The notes beneath the pieces are model-generated. The model ran no database searches and was not told the origin of the DNA. It saw only the letters and a program-made list of their open reading frames with translations. Positions 48,901 to 50,484 of a DNA stretch of 64,000 nt are shown here, in pieces. Position numbers and translations under genes: made by a program. This stretch comes from Symsagittifera roscoffensis. Taxonomy: Eukaryota > Xenacoelomorpha > Acoela > Convolutidae. Where the stretch lies: contig NC_087064.1 in assembly GCF_963678635.1 (NCBI RefSeq), positions 73,409,465-73,473,464 of the forward strand, read 5' to 3'. How positions within the stretch are numbered: position 1 is the first letter of the stretch; every line of letters starts with the position of its first letter.

Positions 48901-50484
48901 GCTTCGAAAGTGGATTTCATTTTTCAGATTTTCCAGCAGAATTAAAAGGAGAAGAATGTATTTCTCTTGAATATAGTTTATTACACAGGCAAGCTTGTGT
49001 GATAGTACGAACTCTTTTTCCCAACCTAAGTCCCTAATATTAGTGTTCATTTTGATCAACCACCAGCTATTAAGTACAGCCAATGTTAAGGATAATAACA
49101 CAGACTATTATATTACAAATAGCACTTTAGCTTCAAGATATCATGGATCTGTAGCGATTAGGTAGGGAAGGAGACCCGCAACAAAATAAGAGGGTTCGAT
49201 CCTGGGCAGGTTCGGATGTTTATAACGAATTTTTTTGTATACTAGTTTAAATGCGTCCGCTCTATAAATGTTAGTTCGTAAACTTAGTAATTATGTAGAC
49301 TCATAATTGGCGTGCTTACTTGAAAAATTTTGTAGACACAAAGTTGTACTCATTCAGTTTATCCCAGTAGCGTTATCGGTCATAATTTTGCTGGTTTGAG
49401 CGAAGTGCAACTTCGTCTCTGTGTAAAATTTCACAAAATGTAATTATCATCTTTACAATATAATTGGTATCCAAATTTAAGTTATACTTCCAATTTGAGC
49501 TAGGATGAGCAAAGGGTTTGCTAACCCTACTTGGGGCCTACCCTAATCGGCGAACATTTTGTTAAGTAGTAGTATTCATTGCAAACAAAATATACATAAT
49601 CTTTTTAAGCACCCATTATCTTCAATGAAAAAACGGCCTAAAAAACAGGTATCAAATTGTGCAGCATAACGTCCCCGTTTTCGACAAAATTTCTATTTTA
49701 TAAGAAACATGACCATGATTTTTGATGCAAAAAGTGCAGCCCAAATCTGCATTTCCATACTCAGACTTGAATAGTCAAACGATTGTTGTCTAGATACAAC
49801 GGCTTTTCGTCTGAAAGAAAACAGATTCAGATTACCCCCTTCCACGCCAGAAAGTCATTTTTTCCCTACTGACGTTGCTGACTCATGTGCGACCCAGAAA
49901 CGGCCGCATTCCTTTGCTGAGGCGTGAATAGTCATAAGACTAACAAGCATATTTTCTGAAAGAATGCTGAGAACCCCCAAGCCACACGACAGCTTTTTGA
50001 AGTCAAGCAGTGAAGGCGCAACGTACAACCTCTAGATTTTTTCGTAAAAAAATAAGTTCAGAAACCTTCCTTTGTTTTACACGTTTGCAATTTTTTGATC
50101 TGTATTTTCTGACAAACTCGCAGTTTTTACTTTAAAGTTTTTCGACTTGATGGGATGTTATCCGCGCATGAACGAATCTGGCAGGAGTTCCTGTCACAAA
50201 CTCCAGTGTATGATTTTTCTCAAAGTCTTTAAACTGTTTTTCAGGGCAAACTAAGGCAAATTAACCTCTTTCCGCTCACTGGTGGTCACTATCTCAACTA
50301 CCTTTTTATAATAGTGTGAAATGTTTAGACGAAGATGGCAGTGACTGGGTTCATGAGCACTGTCCTGTACTTTGGATACAGCATGATCATGGTGCTGCTG
50401 GTGATGGTGTTCTGTGGCACGATCGGGTTCCTCGCATGCTTCTGGTTCATCCGCAAGATATACTCCGTCGTCAAGGTAGACTGA
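8259..50484 (+). CDS. TM9SF2: Transmembrane 9 superfamily member 2 (nonaspanin), nine exons
   Basis: The exons are 8259-8492, 12057-12237, 12504-12790, 19511-19632, 39897-40059, 41317-41565, 42421-42818, 45452-45620 and 50329-50484. All junctions are GT-AG with matching phases, giving 652 residues, close to the usual TM9SF2 length. TM9SF proteins are Golgi/endosome membrane proteins involved in sorting and glycosylation homeostasis. A signal peptide precedes the mature start QFYLPGIAP, typical of the family. Diagnostic blocks are [45 protein letters not shown] and the C-terminal KIYSVVKVD, whose final KVD is the conserved COPI-binding Golgi motif. The lumenal domain is in exons 1-4 and the nine membrane segments run from exon 5 to exon 9. 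Intron 4 (20.3 kb) is almost entirely an antisense LTR retroelement. TM9SF4 is excluded by the lumenal blocks. Confidence 0.95.
9090..9608 (+). repeat. Dispersed repeat family D with a 3' hairpin, copy 1
   Basis: Similar over about 380 bp to 51700-52100 (shared blocks around TTTTGATAGCATGT, GATGCATTTTC and GTATGTAGCTGCTTTATT). It is followed by a short hairpin, GCGAAGTTTCGC, plus TTCTGTG (9590-9607), like that ending other repeats in this window. It has no coding capacity and is probably a non-autonomous transposon. Confidence 0.55.
9723..11637 (+). mobile_element. Non-autonomous Helitron-like element, copy 1 (intron 1)
   Basis: It starts TCTATTATATATTTAA and ends with a GCACC-GGA-GGTGC hairpin followed about 8 nt later by CTAG. 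The flanking bases are A on the left and T on the right. This is the Helitron arrangement: 5' TC, 3' hairpin plus CTRR, insertion between A and T, no target duplication. A second copy with the same two ends lies at 46266-47731. There is no Rep/helicase ORF; the interior is a tandem array of about 178 bp. Confidence 0.68.
10335..11510 (+). repeat. Tandem array, ~178-bp unit, inside the Helitron-like element
   Basis: About six to seven units with starts near 10335, 10517, 10698, 10874, 11053, 11229 and 11409. Each contains GGAATTGCAAAGCTTGCGTC, GACTGCTCAATTGC and CCAGATGTGACGTTTCTTAA. Some neighbouring units look almost identical, implying recent expansion, while the edges are diverged. Confidence 0.85.
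11905..12030 (+). mobile_element. tRNA-SINE body fragment just upstream of TM9SF2 exon 2
   Basis: This stretch shares its body (GGTCCCAGTGT, CCTCCTCAAGGTGGGACCGG, GGTTGGTCCTGC) with the complete SINE at 43948-44147. The tRNA-like head is missing or strongly decayed. It ends in an A-rich run about 30 bp before the exon 2 acceptor. Confidence 0.65.
12057..12237 (+). CDS. TM9SF2: TM9SF2 exon 2
   Basis: Acceptor TTTTTTTTCCAG. It encodes the [13 protein letters not shown] block and the conserved Cys pair of the lumenal domain, ending in phase 1 before GTACAA. A SINE-like remnant ends close upstream of the acceptor. Confidence 0.92.
12504..12790 (+). CDS. TM9SF2: TM9SF2 exon 3
   Basis: The acceptor TTGTATTTAG completes a Gly codon and continues [11 protein letters not shown], matching the family alignment without gap. 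It ends phase 0 at CAG/GTGAGC. The open frame extends upstream into intron 2, but that part has no family similarity. Confidence 0.92.
12791..13829 (+). other. Intron 3 of TM9SF2, first part
   Basis: AT-rich intron sequence after exon 3. I see no ORF or repeat that I can support here. Confidence 0.4.
13830..13945 (+). repeat. Minisatellite, unit about 35-40 bp
   Basis: About three imperfect copies of a unit containing TTGAGTCATAAT and GGAATCAAATG, in intron 3. Confidence 0.6.
14158..14345 (+). mobile_element. MITE-like repeat starting in a perfect 19-bp hairpin, ending in a G-tract
   Basis: At 14158-14201 the arm AAAGGAAAAAGAGCCGAAA is perfectly inverted around a short C-rich loop. The sequence after it (GACCAAATATGCTTGTC, then GGCAGGTGGGG) matches the MITE at 15390-15602. 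It ends in a run of more than 20 G. Confidence 0.55.
14600..14870 (+). repeat. TTTA/TTTATT-rich simple repeat
   Basis: Irregular TTTATTTA-type low-complexity DNA in intron 3, with no coding potential. Confidence 0.7.
14884..15095 (+). repeat. Tandem repeat, three units of ~77 bp
   Basis: Three diverged units marked by TATACATGTGTTAGTACGAT and TTAGTTCTAGAA, starting near 14892, 14970 and 15045. Confidence 0.75.
15390..15602 (+). mobile_element. MITE with GGCTCTTTTTCC terminal inverted repeats
   Basis: About 210 bp bounded by GGCTCTTTTTCC followed by a C-tract on the left, and by a G-tract followed by GGAAAAAGAGCC on the right. It has the same interior as 14200-14330. A further end with GGCTCTTTTTCCTTTTCCCC is at about 15856. 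There is no ORF. Confidence 0.6.
16576..17121 (+). mobile_element. Hairpin-ended repeat with an internal tRNA-like promoter, copy 1
   Basis: It opens with the hairpin ACACAAGCATAGCTTGTGT and closes with GCGAAGTACATCTTTGCC followed by TCTG. Inside, near 16787-16850, are an A-box-like TAGCGTATAGGTTGGGA and a B-box-like GGGTTCGAACCTGG with tRNA-like spacing. A homologous copy lies at 48982-49422. It is probably a SINE or a non-autonomous element using Pol III. Confidence 0.6.
17651..18672 (+). mobile_element. Hairpin-ended repeat family B, full copy (intron 3)
   Basis: It begins with the hairpin CCCTTGCGGTGAGTAAGGG plus TATTGCAATCGGG and ends with GCGAAGCTCTGCTTCGC plus CTCT. The second copy (19811-20406 joined to 39320-39660) has both ends and was split by the LTR element. 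The interior is AT-rich without a transposase. Confidence 0.6.
17954..18370 (+). repeat. Tandem duplication, period 206 bp, within family B copy
   Basis: Two adjacent near-identical units starting at TTGAGTTTTATTTC (17954 and 18160), each containing TATCGACTTAGTCAACTTAA. Confidence 0.8.
18715..19100 (+). repeat. Dispersed repeat family C, copy 1
   Basis: It contains the family marker GGAAGG-CTAACTCCACTATCGA and an AAAAACGTGAT block. Related copies lie at 41640-42060, 44900-45345 and 48755-48960, all on the plus strand in TM9SF2 introns. Non-coding. Confidence 0.6.
19511..19632 (+). CDS. TM9SF2: TM9SF2 exon 4
   Basis: 122 nt with acceptor TTCCTTTCAG. It encodes the end of the lumenal domain ([13 protein letters not shown]) and ends phase 2 at CCAG/GTCAGT. 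The next exon is 20.3 kb away because of the LTR element. Confidence 0.92.
19811..20406 (+). mobile_element. Family B repeat, left part, interrupted by the LTR element
   Basis: It starts with the hairpin CCCTTGCGATAAGCAAGGG. Near its right end it has a local duplication of about 100 bp (CAAAATATCTTTTTGGG at about 20287 and again later). The LTR element interrupts the second copy at CAGTTTG; the sequence resumes at 39320. Confidence 0.65.
20407..20816 (-). repeat. 3' LTR of the 18.9-kb element
   Basis: 410 bp, offset 18503 bp from the 5' LTR with no difference that I could find. The AATAAA is at 20607-20612 on the element strand. The preceding internal sequence (20817-20830) gives only a short, impure purine tract, GGATGGG, as candidate polypurine tract. 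Confidence 0.93.
20817..22426 (-). other. 3' non-coding region of the LTR element
   Basis: 1.6 kb between the last ORF and the 3' LTR. No ORF on the element strand is supported. It contains a repeated GGTGGGTTAGGCC on the plus strand (near 21518 and 21560). The strong G-depletion of the coding part is weaker here. Confidence 0.5.
22427..24232 (-). CDS. 601-residue protein of unknown function, last ORF of the element
   Basis: The start codon overlaps the envelope-like stop as ATGA, an arrangement used for coupled termination-reinitiation. Residues 1-200 are low complexity, rich in Ser, Pro, Asn and Thr. Residues 200-601 look globular, with aromatic and His-rich segments and a leucine-rich end ([10 protein letters not shown]). 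There is no signal peptide, zinc motif or membrane segment that I can see. I recognise no family; a virion-structural or regulatory protein is possible. The ORF is fully open with the same G-poor composition as the rest of the element. Confidence 0.65.
   Translation of the reverse strand: MSRQLGSLHRSNSHPTNLTSPIPIIPLFAFPPPDFPSSNVTSGMNSDTNSHISVLYSISQLNNPNIETPDEFAESEPSPSNNFHNSSNFSQPPFQPILSNNPDPITSTPSYASQVTPTYSSLHSDQSSHSPDTPRISPELDNFITLQQQPYHLHTPTINQISSTINSSNPPTPTPSSNYTESLAPSSTSTESSLNTNRAYRTFKRKFPNHPFPTKPGTAREYINHPKHTNTKEFLAITLPSFPQYTLNTPHDTNETRNFVDEYVLMPTLSWTSYYHFTNPLCLPLSNTHIDIERNTDMLYRLTTPLTARQFTYVGYKKSLKTHTAPRANENTLEYYDHNIIRANQDQFLDDDRFANPQITEKFFIKTPYIFTLNIFDRKFDHIISEALTDTQAYESFKERFQIFSLTFHFLAPHERDLHCSHDIMLRTKQTHTYSYYRFIQNHFDLHTPSRQPHHRFQFINSKYTSPFFLNFTYCIKDTNLHGILRNYDPITQMYIFCPITKTFNAEESRPFLIPHEFVQPIEIPILELIHNTKFNHKLYNLIQNTPYEFAVGTEELTTIKALQLLWPLLQTKNIIRILAKLLTTSDLIHDIFPHGFFPDD
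24229..26847 (-). CDS. env: Envelope-like glycoprotein, 872 residues
   Basis: It starts with a strong signal peptide ([18 protein letters not shown]), then about 680 residues of Cys-containing ectodomain with paired cysteines and N-glycosylation sequons. A membrane anchor follows at about 706-731, after W700, with a second hydrophobic stretch at about 745-765 and a polar, Pro-containing tail of about 100 residues. The layout is that of a viral membrane glycoprotein, which would make particles able to bind and fuse with cells. I see no furin-type RXKR site. The Cys-rich ectodomain and its IVWFPEDTC block suggest an origin outside retroviral Env, possibly from a negative-strand RNA virus glycoprotein such as those captured by arthropod LTR elements, but I cannot test this. 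It overlaps the next ORF by ATGA. The frame is intact. Confidence 0.75.
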   Translation of the reverse strand: MYILKLLIFLQLLFLVISNQNINPSPRTGPQDLLVTHYDCEENEQKTLHKYAINQVSQCETEPQAIETTNVIATLYSKARATTVTGYKFTATFSEKKVHCSQVSNGNKNRLDHESFYQSNIERLLHLNPDDCKNELLRLNITQNKNSERKLVNFQVFSDSVHQSQLERHQGHIKLDDKYPYNGAHGRLTYDLHDKHWIPHIGINNPSNCKADTKNKGYQEIMFFDWKIQLEKIQLTRDLSDNTMIYQGIRLPCKNDQGYCDPTTRTQATIVWFPEDTCTTFQVARIHARMIKFHEKYFIQSIPYEQVHPSRKQSTNFRNIHNIENKLTRFQIYQETELACKYRNPLHRTQYSEILVEYEKGFDMTTGKIKLDPYATGHPPNEGTSYIPVNFEKSNGQPGGHLKPHDTRSTRLQELSLMNTTYFGNIHYDIHLDMKLDYTISRIFQEMSLSELETLHQLCELERTQILQSLALAVLKIPYAGYLLSGNRSNFLDYEGNILWFYTCTKKVSPLYVFEDKRCYKRIPIFYKNKVHFVDTLSRRTYFWDTAVPCGSENSHNVVQLNPDENKYYLLTPYPTLTQSLKKFSPESIRAIARNPNIDLQSIGIYSKSDIQHHIRTQQFQELLTQMDTIQRQSIDQNLRKLAETAGFADIYTQDYSGYFKDIKDYIYLNGEKYRPQDISPINIFSFVTLKNEILDFLGWPYYILEKLTILYAMFNFIGFLFSLLKGIYNTCAIHTQVNRQASVARILFAGFFGIFSTSINKILLDAQIKEYNTKIATRQNTYDEEHNNVDITPTAPQLPPLPNNHPLSLVPRNFRNLAITHNPNFRLTTSQSPIQHIMTHQSQDHNTYEQIIEQPHTTAFQSQNNHFFSPR
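26835..27971 (-). CDS. AUG-less 378-codon ORF upstream of the envelope-like gene
   Basis: An open frame from the stop at 27972-27974 to TAA at 26835-26837. I read every codon and found no ATG. The product is rich in Pro, Ser, Thr, Asn and Gln in its first two thirds, with a more structured end (around [13 protein letters not shown] and EVIYKYDRY). Stops at both ends of the gap exclude a simple frameshift from the 62-residue ORF. Translation therefore needs a spliced-in start codon or non-AUG initiation. The Gag donor at 37192 joined to an AG near 27919 would keep frame, but this is a guess. The stop overlaps the envelope-like ATG by 13 nt. Being open for 1.1 kb beside intact genes argues that it is translated. 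Confidence 0.65.
   Translation of the reverse strand, partial: QFKNPSKIATQQSQNQSSPTSSQDNPTPPSTTQNPQTSTRISFQDNPYTFEERHARLSEPLEPVQRQAPLSEPTYNLYPTLPQELSRIRNPSQNQNTVEINRQIIHPRRNRNFQTPRVHFDIPQSPSQNTPENPIGILPETPTLLSQRSTSSLPSDYLGSTPTSEQIRENPFNPPNQASRLPYWTTHSFTQGELNLVNNPIDISTDTTTSSSLPETLSLPSTPSKRQISPPPFNLNFPNNLDARYREQSSINIPLRLDWNTFTAPPPLFGQHQESNRLHNWALNRLQYRQDNHNDIRDHNIQILQQNSLQLKFEITVKLNNITQHPYPLNPPNITAQSLPPPFITTEVIYKYDRYTKNTIGYITFYNPYSGLSYTCIF
27977..28165 (-). CDS. Small membrane peptide, 62 residues
   Basis: ATG at 28165. Two hydrophobic stretches (about residues 10-28 and 36-52) separated by CKCIKK suggest a hairpin or single-pass membrane peptide, ending in a polar tail [11 protein letters not shown]. 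Its stop lies 6 nt before the start of the AUG-less frame. It resembles viroporin-like accessory peptides only in size and hydrophobicity. It could also be an upstream ORF. No family recognised. Confidence 0.4.
   Translation of the reverse strand: MIRTIFSRTDIFLLFVIFITFLSSLILTICKCIKKAIITFALATIFLIIFLEEYYNKHKPSH
28166..28990 (-). other. Non-coding gap between Gag-Pol and the downstream ORF block
   Basis: About 0.8 kb with no supported ORF on the element strand. It may hold splice-acceptor, branch-point or export signals for the subgenomic RNA. Confidence 0.45.
28991..37213 (-). CDS. gag-pol: Gag-Pol polyprotein, single 2740-residue ORF
   Basis: One uninterrupted frame with no gag/pol frameshift. 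The Gag part (about 1-1080) has Gln/Asn/Pro-rich stretches, a CX2CX4HX4C zinc knuckle at about 842-855 and an Asn/Arg/Ser/Tyr-rich low-complexity tail (about 900-1065). The aspartic protease has DSG at 1229-1231. The reverse transcriptase has YLDD at 1737-1740. RNase H starts near Asp1886 ([11 protein letters not shown]). The integrase has an HHCC zinc domain (about 2249-2288), D2321, D2381 and E2417, an exact D,D35E, then a GPY/F motif near 2594. Gag packages RNA; Pol matures proteins, copies RNA and integrates DNA. All catalytic residues are present. The length is well above the usual Ty3/gypsy Gag-Pol because of the long Gag. A donor-like site interrupts Gag after codon 7. Confidence 0.95.
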   Translation of the reverse strand: MSSTHTPGEESPDDDEIFPFIIDATTDRGQHIFCKNLLLNLFEPGISPCKTEFPDVKIKRQIIDHYLKDICNITQQYGIYSIEFTSPNHNNRKYTIQTDDLDLEFSKVFSEYIKSIQYHNSQRANSIFTNEVFAIIYSYISILENEIPITNVSPTETSKHLRVRHEITLLSSYLNIIKENFTKNDVSQHTKHDLQKILAWFIIDYFTHNIDLIAQARKNFRPQNSNDDTAITEQSDYVWDPEWSHPAFISFPQSISSQAISTISYIRDYVKIIPFTIDATPLNYNTFLPDTQNNSLNSTVIHNENLNGTRNLTQQDIQTPSHFINEEIVHTTTTQQSISPIRPNLTTPRNTNPSQTQVTLQSTVKPSVAPKYSHMDYQTYRPMTIPSKTRKTFTRNNFTDHNYNYTHPSKTYNQPQRNFNQYTRSRNWDNPMTQPNSINFQTNPPQDHSENYPFFQQNKNKKQTSYQMDYLSSDDDFLQPDIFAQNTQEYRRQGIQRTRTNHRNFSPQPIDAQHQQPIQQQNLINTQSFQPIQQQNPMTAHSYQPSQMQNEIPLPYYLQQHEITRNQLSNFSQMPNAAESLQMTMNPYLMGGSSITSNKPLMVFTGTDPEYSVEDYLNAVTANLILNIGPEPINTPLHQNWIHRRTALIQTTLDGAAQKWFSVLPLEIKSNWKRFTQEFSKMFDSERNKQQQRVLCNEIRRLPNETIKQIAVRIETLVRKAYSLNTHDYKNTKMTEILMMTLTPQLRKIAIKKRASHPSSIREPDLDFRKLVDKLEQAEITMKLEETENLKLQYVNRIETTPTNINNIQESETDLVEKITEILNIYEKNPNFKGKPSFKKWCNYCRRYGHSISECRQKQQDNQIKPQKYKEPNKSFHQYMKKDQNLPNKTVYSNNSSGKPLPNNTNYTRNQSPYNSSYRGRSPERRNTHNSSQNHYNRPNSRNNYSRSHSNTQRFVSRSNSQSRNNYYPNNQSRNSSYDRNRNYSYNRNRSYSNNRNQNYPNNRSRNNSYNRSNYNRPNNNYQNRSRNNSQNRHSSYNNRYRNYSQSPHRNNNNYNNSNNRHRSSTPKHQRHINQVQSNPETTSDPPGIDDTVTDTLQLNQINCTSSDSEGDTENTLSINMIKVENDYESVIYEQPFSSHIYENQSEFLQNYYTTPINSTPTTQETNEINTTNQTNKNIKTKCLNTNHIYQNIQKEQPKEKIWTIPFLLESPRNKEFQPPDLEIDFLIDSGAESNIINIPTWNEIKTLHPKLTPLETSSKLATAQGSTLINYGKIQLFLLPTRTMEQSKILNKPFKQIFHITDIKYNIIGIPFISKYIPTINILNSKILIKDKYTKTKETSLTFFQRLNKQPPFFSKFYPIFNQQRKHLKPLSGNIYNFSIKQVHQYDKEQNKQKFYMSDFEFKPIHKFFKITISSIKYLKNSNSDIISLHVYNNTPYQVTLPLGLLGYCETNVTISPIHEKAYRVNNILQLLDICQSTILNEELSINNIISNENRNTDYFTKTPYFKPTFNISNYTEDQQKFLTMFNFQHSQITQDEFEKLAKQLIKYSSVYATSKFDVGKISSSLHLPLKPDAVFKKQRASKVPIHLHDKVNRLLDILEQYNIISPVNKEEQPKGNTFINPVIILAKGESLKIVLDARYLNSLIDESKCNWPIEPIQVILTKINGKYFTTADMNSAYNQMPLDEQSRRLTQFVIGNQQYEFNRLFYGISIGPAAFSAFMSKIFRPLILKKNAITYLDDVFMQSQTKDEMFNVLEKYHQILQNENLKAAPDKSHFFLTRVKFLGHNIERKTITPLKSRIDAIQKLQPPTNKKKIQEFLGMLNFLSKYVYKMQLYLRPFYNILRQQNNFEWNTEHQTRFEEIKKLLTEQISNTIPDSNQPFYAMCDASNFGIGAALLQSHNGTNKMNLISANSRLFTQAELRLSTPMRECTAIIYTLTEYEFLILGSKHPTVLFTDHKPIIFLFTQKSNPNHRVYRFQLILMKFPNLHIVWTAGKNLALPDTLSRNTPPELLTRKTTVEIPKNIKFYLAENETSPRLECKYAVKTDIEQSQINSLQHFPLYLDCQNNHYEVDLLGTSTFKPIPYSQWIKNNTQQKRTKQHPPKKDHFPLIEKEDLTDKINLSGPQTNDSKYTINQVFDLHDPLDTIPLSKFEIENIFLPPTETITISTLKQYQNLDPIIRQLKSWHKYKTKPVKADSTILGNKTLLRYFRKFNNTTINENTDLLEYNLNESTVPCLPLSMILIAFNISHTQNIKGHSGSEKTYSNFIQNFYFPNAPIWIKILCNDCIVCQLNKPYPNQKQIAQKQDFKGQSLYFNHRISFDTKGPISPSSEGNSYIMVIVDAFTHYVAINPVPHCNAYYAYTTLYEHWIAKFGLPEILVTDNGTEFINNEIITLCHLYNIKHKPRTSHAPWTNGLVEGMNRSLQEYLRCIINGNDTKYTEWSADVKLFPLAYNSQITTTLGMSTYEMVFNQKPRKPIMFTANSHKNAQGYCQPNKDSICYNLPLHTHDEDHFHHPQILKLASGTHTEWILNRDKKHNEIYQKITKKLLQRQNINEQINSRFTPASELKIGTFVLIPNFNTQKGISKKLQPLRKGPYQIIAKPTDVTYKITDSNKKEIVQHRNSLLPYYPKEYALRELTQLYSFTGLKIIQNEPHLKNTEQNDNPTENQNTKPTATKNNTQNHKESPKQRKNKKMTEQIIPQEQIDKSENRKTTRLRNQPRKNYKIFIPQSKILKKVEFQK
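37188..37655 (-). CDS. Basic accessory protein upstream of Gag, 155 residues
   Basis: ATG at 37655. The product is strongly basic, with clusters [20 protein letters not shown] and [14 protein letters not shown] around a Ser/Glu-rich acidic stretch ([16 protein letters not shown]). Such composition is typical of nuclear RNA-binding or nucleic-acid-binding proteins; a regulatory role comparable in position to retroviral accessory genes is inference only. The stop overlaps the Gag-Pol start by 26 nt in another frame. A splice-donor-like CAG/GTGAAG (37192/37191) falls in its last codon. I know no homologue. Confidence 0.6.
   Translation of the reverse strand: MSFKNLGNKQTIVLHNCEIDNKKYDLVITPHTQTVGYIRTKRQTLKRKIITKQRQITRKRFSKNRNAFSESETNSLDELYKLKESIDKNCPLHDQLYFSDSETTSNSSKRGKRRIKKQYKHKPVHLYNWNQPIRHINNYILTVIERKNELNAHPR
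38589..38822 (-). CDS. Small leader ORF, 77 residues
   Basis: The first ATG-initiated ORF after the primer-binding site. It encodes a charged peptide rich in Arg and Asp with no hydrophobic segment. It could be a real small accessory product, an upstream regulatory ORF, or chance. Its codon content is less G-poor than the large ORFs. I recognise no family. Confidence 0.3.
   Translation of the reverse strand: MLYDNNLIEMSLRLNRSEPIFRTITELPGIGRRPRTRDDIRQSRNLPYSYMIVRQKPEQTFIFRILLAMNLDFHLQT
38887..38908 (-). promoter_or_regulatory. Candidate tRNA primer-binding site
   Basis: Two bases inside the 5' LTR the element strand reads TGGTGCGACCATAAG and continues with TCTCGAAC. The complement ends in ...CACCA and contains a T-loop-like GTTCGAGAC, as expected for a tRNA 3' end. 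The spacing from T-loop to CCA is one base short of canonical, so the tRNA identity is not assigned. Confidence 0.65.
38910..39319 (-). repeat. 5' LTR of the 18.9-kb element
   Basis: 410 bp, on the right because the element is on the minus strand. It has TG...CA ends. It carries an AATAAA polyadenylation signal on the element strand (39110-39115) and CCAAT-like boxes nearer its upstream end. By eye it is identical to 20407-20816. Confidence 0.93.
39320..39660 (+). mobile_element. Family B repeat, right part, after the LTR element
   Basis: It continues the repeat broken at 20406: the TTTG duplication, then GATGGGTCGTAAAAAC, the CGGCTCAACAGG block shared with 18426, and the terminal hairpin-like GCGAAGCTCCGCTCC plus CTCTGTG. 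Confidence 0.65.
39897..40059 (+). CDS. TM9SF2: TM9SF2 exon 5
   Basis: 163 nt beginning with the G that completes Arg, then WDYILDSMP and QWFSIINS. It contains the first core membrane segment and the [12 protein letters not shown] loop. The donor is GAA/GTAAAC, phase 0. Confidence 0.92.
40185..40262 (-). repeat. tRNA-like sequence (SINE head or tRNA pseudogene)
   Basis: On the minus strand there is an A-box-like TGGCGCTCCGGTAGTAACG and a B-box-like GGGTTCAAATCGC with tRNA spacing. The acceptor stem does not pair cleanly, so a functional tRNA is unlikely. Confidence 0.45.
40519..41230 (+). mobile_element. Hairpin-ended repeat, intron 5 copy
   Basis: It starts with the perfect hairpin ACGCTTGCGATTAGCAAGCGT and ends with GCGAAGCTCACCTTTGCC plus TCTG. 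It is related by its 5' end to 43567 and more distantly to family B. Non-coding; it fills more than half of intron 5. Confidence 0.55.
41317..41565 (+). CDS. TM9SF2: TM9SF2 exon 6
   Basis: 83 codons, phase 0 at both ends: [13 protein letters not shown], then two or three membrane segments around [14 protein letters not shown], which is highly conserved in the family. Confidence 0.93.
41640..42060 (+). repeat. Dispersed repeat family C, copy 2
   Basis: It has the same marker as 18715-19100 (GGAAGGCAAACTCCACTATC and CCCAGCCAAATAAAAATTTT). It occupies much of intron 6. Confidence 0.6.
42421..42818 (+). CDS. TM9SF2: TM9SF2 exon 7
   Basis: Acceptor TTTGCAG. The largest exon, with several membrane segments, the [12 protein letters not shown] loop and [11 protein letters not shown]. 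It ends phase 2 at AC/GTCAGT. Confidence 0.93.
43567..43650 (+). repeat. Hairpin end of a further intron repeat copy
   Basis: GCTTGCGTTAAGCAAGC hairpin followed by GTTATCAAATCGGAATTTAG, closely matching the start of the intron 5 copy at 40519. The 3' end is not identified. Confidence 0.45.
43948..44147 (-). mobile_element. Complete tRNA-derived SINE with target duplication
   Basis: A 200-bp element on the minus strand. Its tRNA-like head has A box TGGTCAAGTGGGTTAGG and B box ATTCGAATCCCGC, then a body with GGTCCCAGTGTCATCC and TCAAGGTGGGACC (an internal stem), and an A-rich tail. An 11-bp duplication, CTTCGAGAGAT, flanks it at 43937-43947 and 44148-44158. The perfect duplication suggests a fairly recent LINE-mobilised insertion. 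Confidence 0.85.
44280..44355 (+). repeat. tRNA-like sequence (possible SINE head)
   Basis: A-box-like CGGCTAACGGTAAC and B-box-like GAGTTCGAACGGGACC with tRNA spacing, immediately before a T-run. It lies 120 bp from the complete SINE but is a different sequence. Confidence 0.4.
44432..44713 (+). pseudogene. Isolated coding-like fragment in intron 7
   Basis: A 93-codon open frame without ATG whose base composition (C-rich, mixed codons) differs sharply from the AT-rich intron. It reads like protein (acidic and polar, with [11 protein letters not shown] and [11 protein letters not shown]). C-rich sequence continues to about 44880 after the stop. It is probably a remnant of a transposon or captured gene; no family is recognised, and an unannotated exon is possible. 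Confidence 0.3.
44900..45345 (+). repeat. Dispersed repeat family C, copy 3
   Basis: It shares AAGCAAATTCCACTATCGAA, GGTCACGAAAAAC and the downstream AATTCAAAAGCTGAAG block with the other copies. It ends shortly before exon 8. Confidence 0.6.
45452..45620 (+). CDS. TM9SF2: TM9SF2 exon 8
   Basis: 169 nt. The first base completes Thr, then come LLFLVALIL and the conserved [19 protein letters not shown] block. It ends phase 0 at CCAG/GTACCA. Confidence 0.92.
45895..46003 (+). repeat. (TCTA)n microsatellite
   Basis: About 100 bp of TATC/TCTA repeats in intron 8. It leads directly into Helitron-like 5' sequence, whose own start contains TCTA. Confidence 0.95.
45996..46150 (+). mobile_element. 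Helitron-like 5' end fragment
   Basis: This stretch resembles the first 130 bp of the Helitron-like copies (GCTATATTTAAATGCGAG, GCATGTTTAAC, AAGCTATATCATATATTGCA). It precedes the complete copy and is either a nested or a duplicated head. Confidence 0.5.
46266..47731 (+). mobile_element. Non-autonomous Helitron-like element, copy 2 (intron 8)
   Basis: It starts TCTATTATATATTTAAATGC and ends ACCGGAGGT hairpin, then CTAG, with A before and T after. The interior has several diverged units of the same kind as copy 1 (GTAGTTGGG, CTCAGG, GTTGCAAATCTTGC, GACGTTT), but fewer and much less similar to each other. It has no coding capacity. Confidence 0.62.
47732..48754 (+). other. Intron 8, middle part
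   Basis: AT-rich intron sequence. A short ORF from 48651 begins with a signal-peptide-like sequence but runs into a family C repeat after about 35 codons, so I do not call it a gene. Confidence 0.4.
48755..48960 (+). repeat. Dispersed repeat family C, copy 4 (partial)
   Basis: It contains GGAAGGCAAACTCCAGTATC and the CTTCGAAAGTGGATTTC block. Truncated relative to the other copies. Confidence 0.55.
48982..49422 (+). mobile_element. Hairpin-ended repeat with an internal tRNA-like promoter, copy 2
   Basis: It begins ACACAGGCAAGCTTGTGT (hairpin) and ends GCGAAGTGCAACTTCG plus TCTCTGTG. The internal A-box-like TAGCGATTAGGTAGGGA and B-box-like GGGTTCGATCCTGG match the copy at 16576-17121. It lies in intron 8. 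Confidence 0.6.
50329..50484 (+). CDS. TM9SF2: TM9SF2 exon 9 (terminal)
   Basis: The acceptor ATGTTTAG at 50328 keeps phase 0 and reproduces the family spacing between the YF and LYFGY blocks. It ends KIYSVVKVD and TGA. An alternative acceptor 6 nt downstream would drop two residues. Confidence 0.9.
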   Translation, partial: TKMAVTGFMSTVLYFGYSMIMVLLVMVFCGTIGFLACFWFIRKIYSVVKVD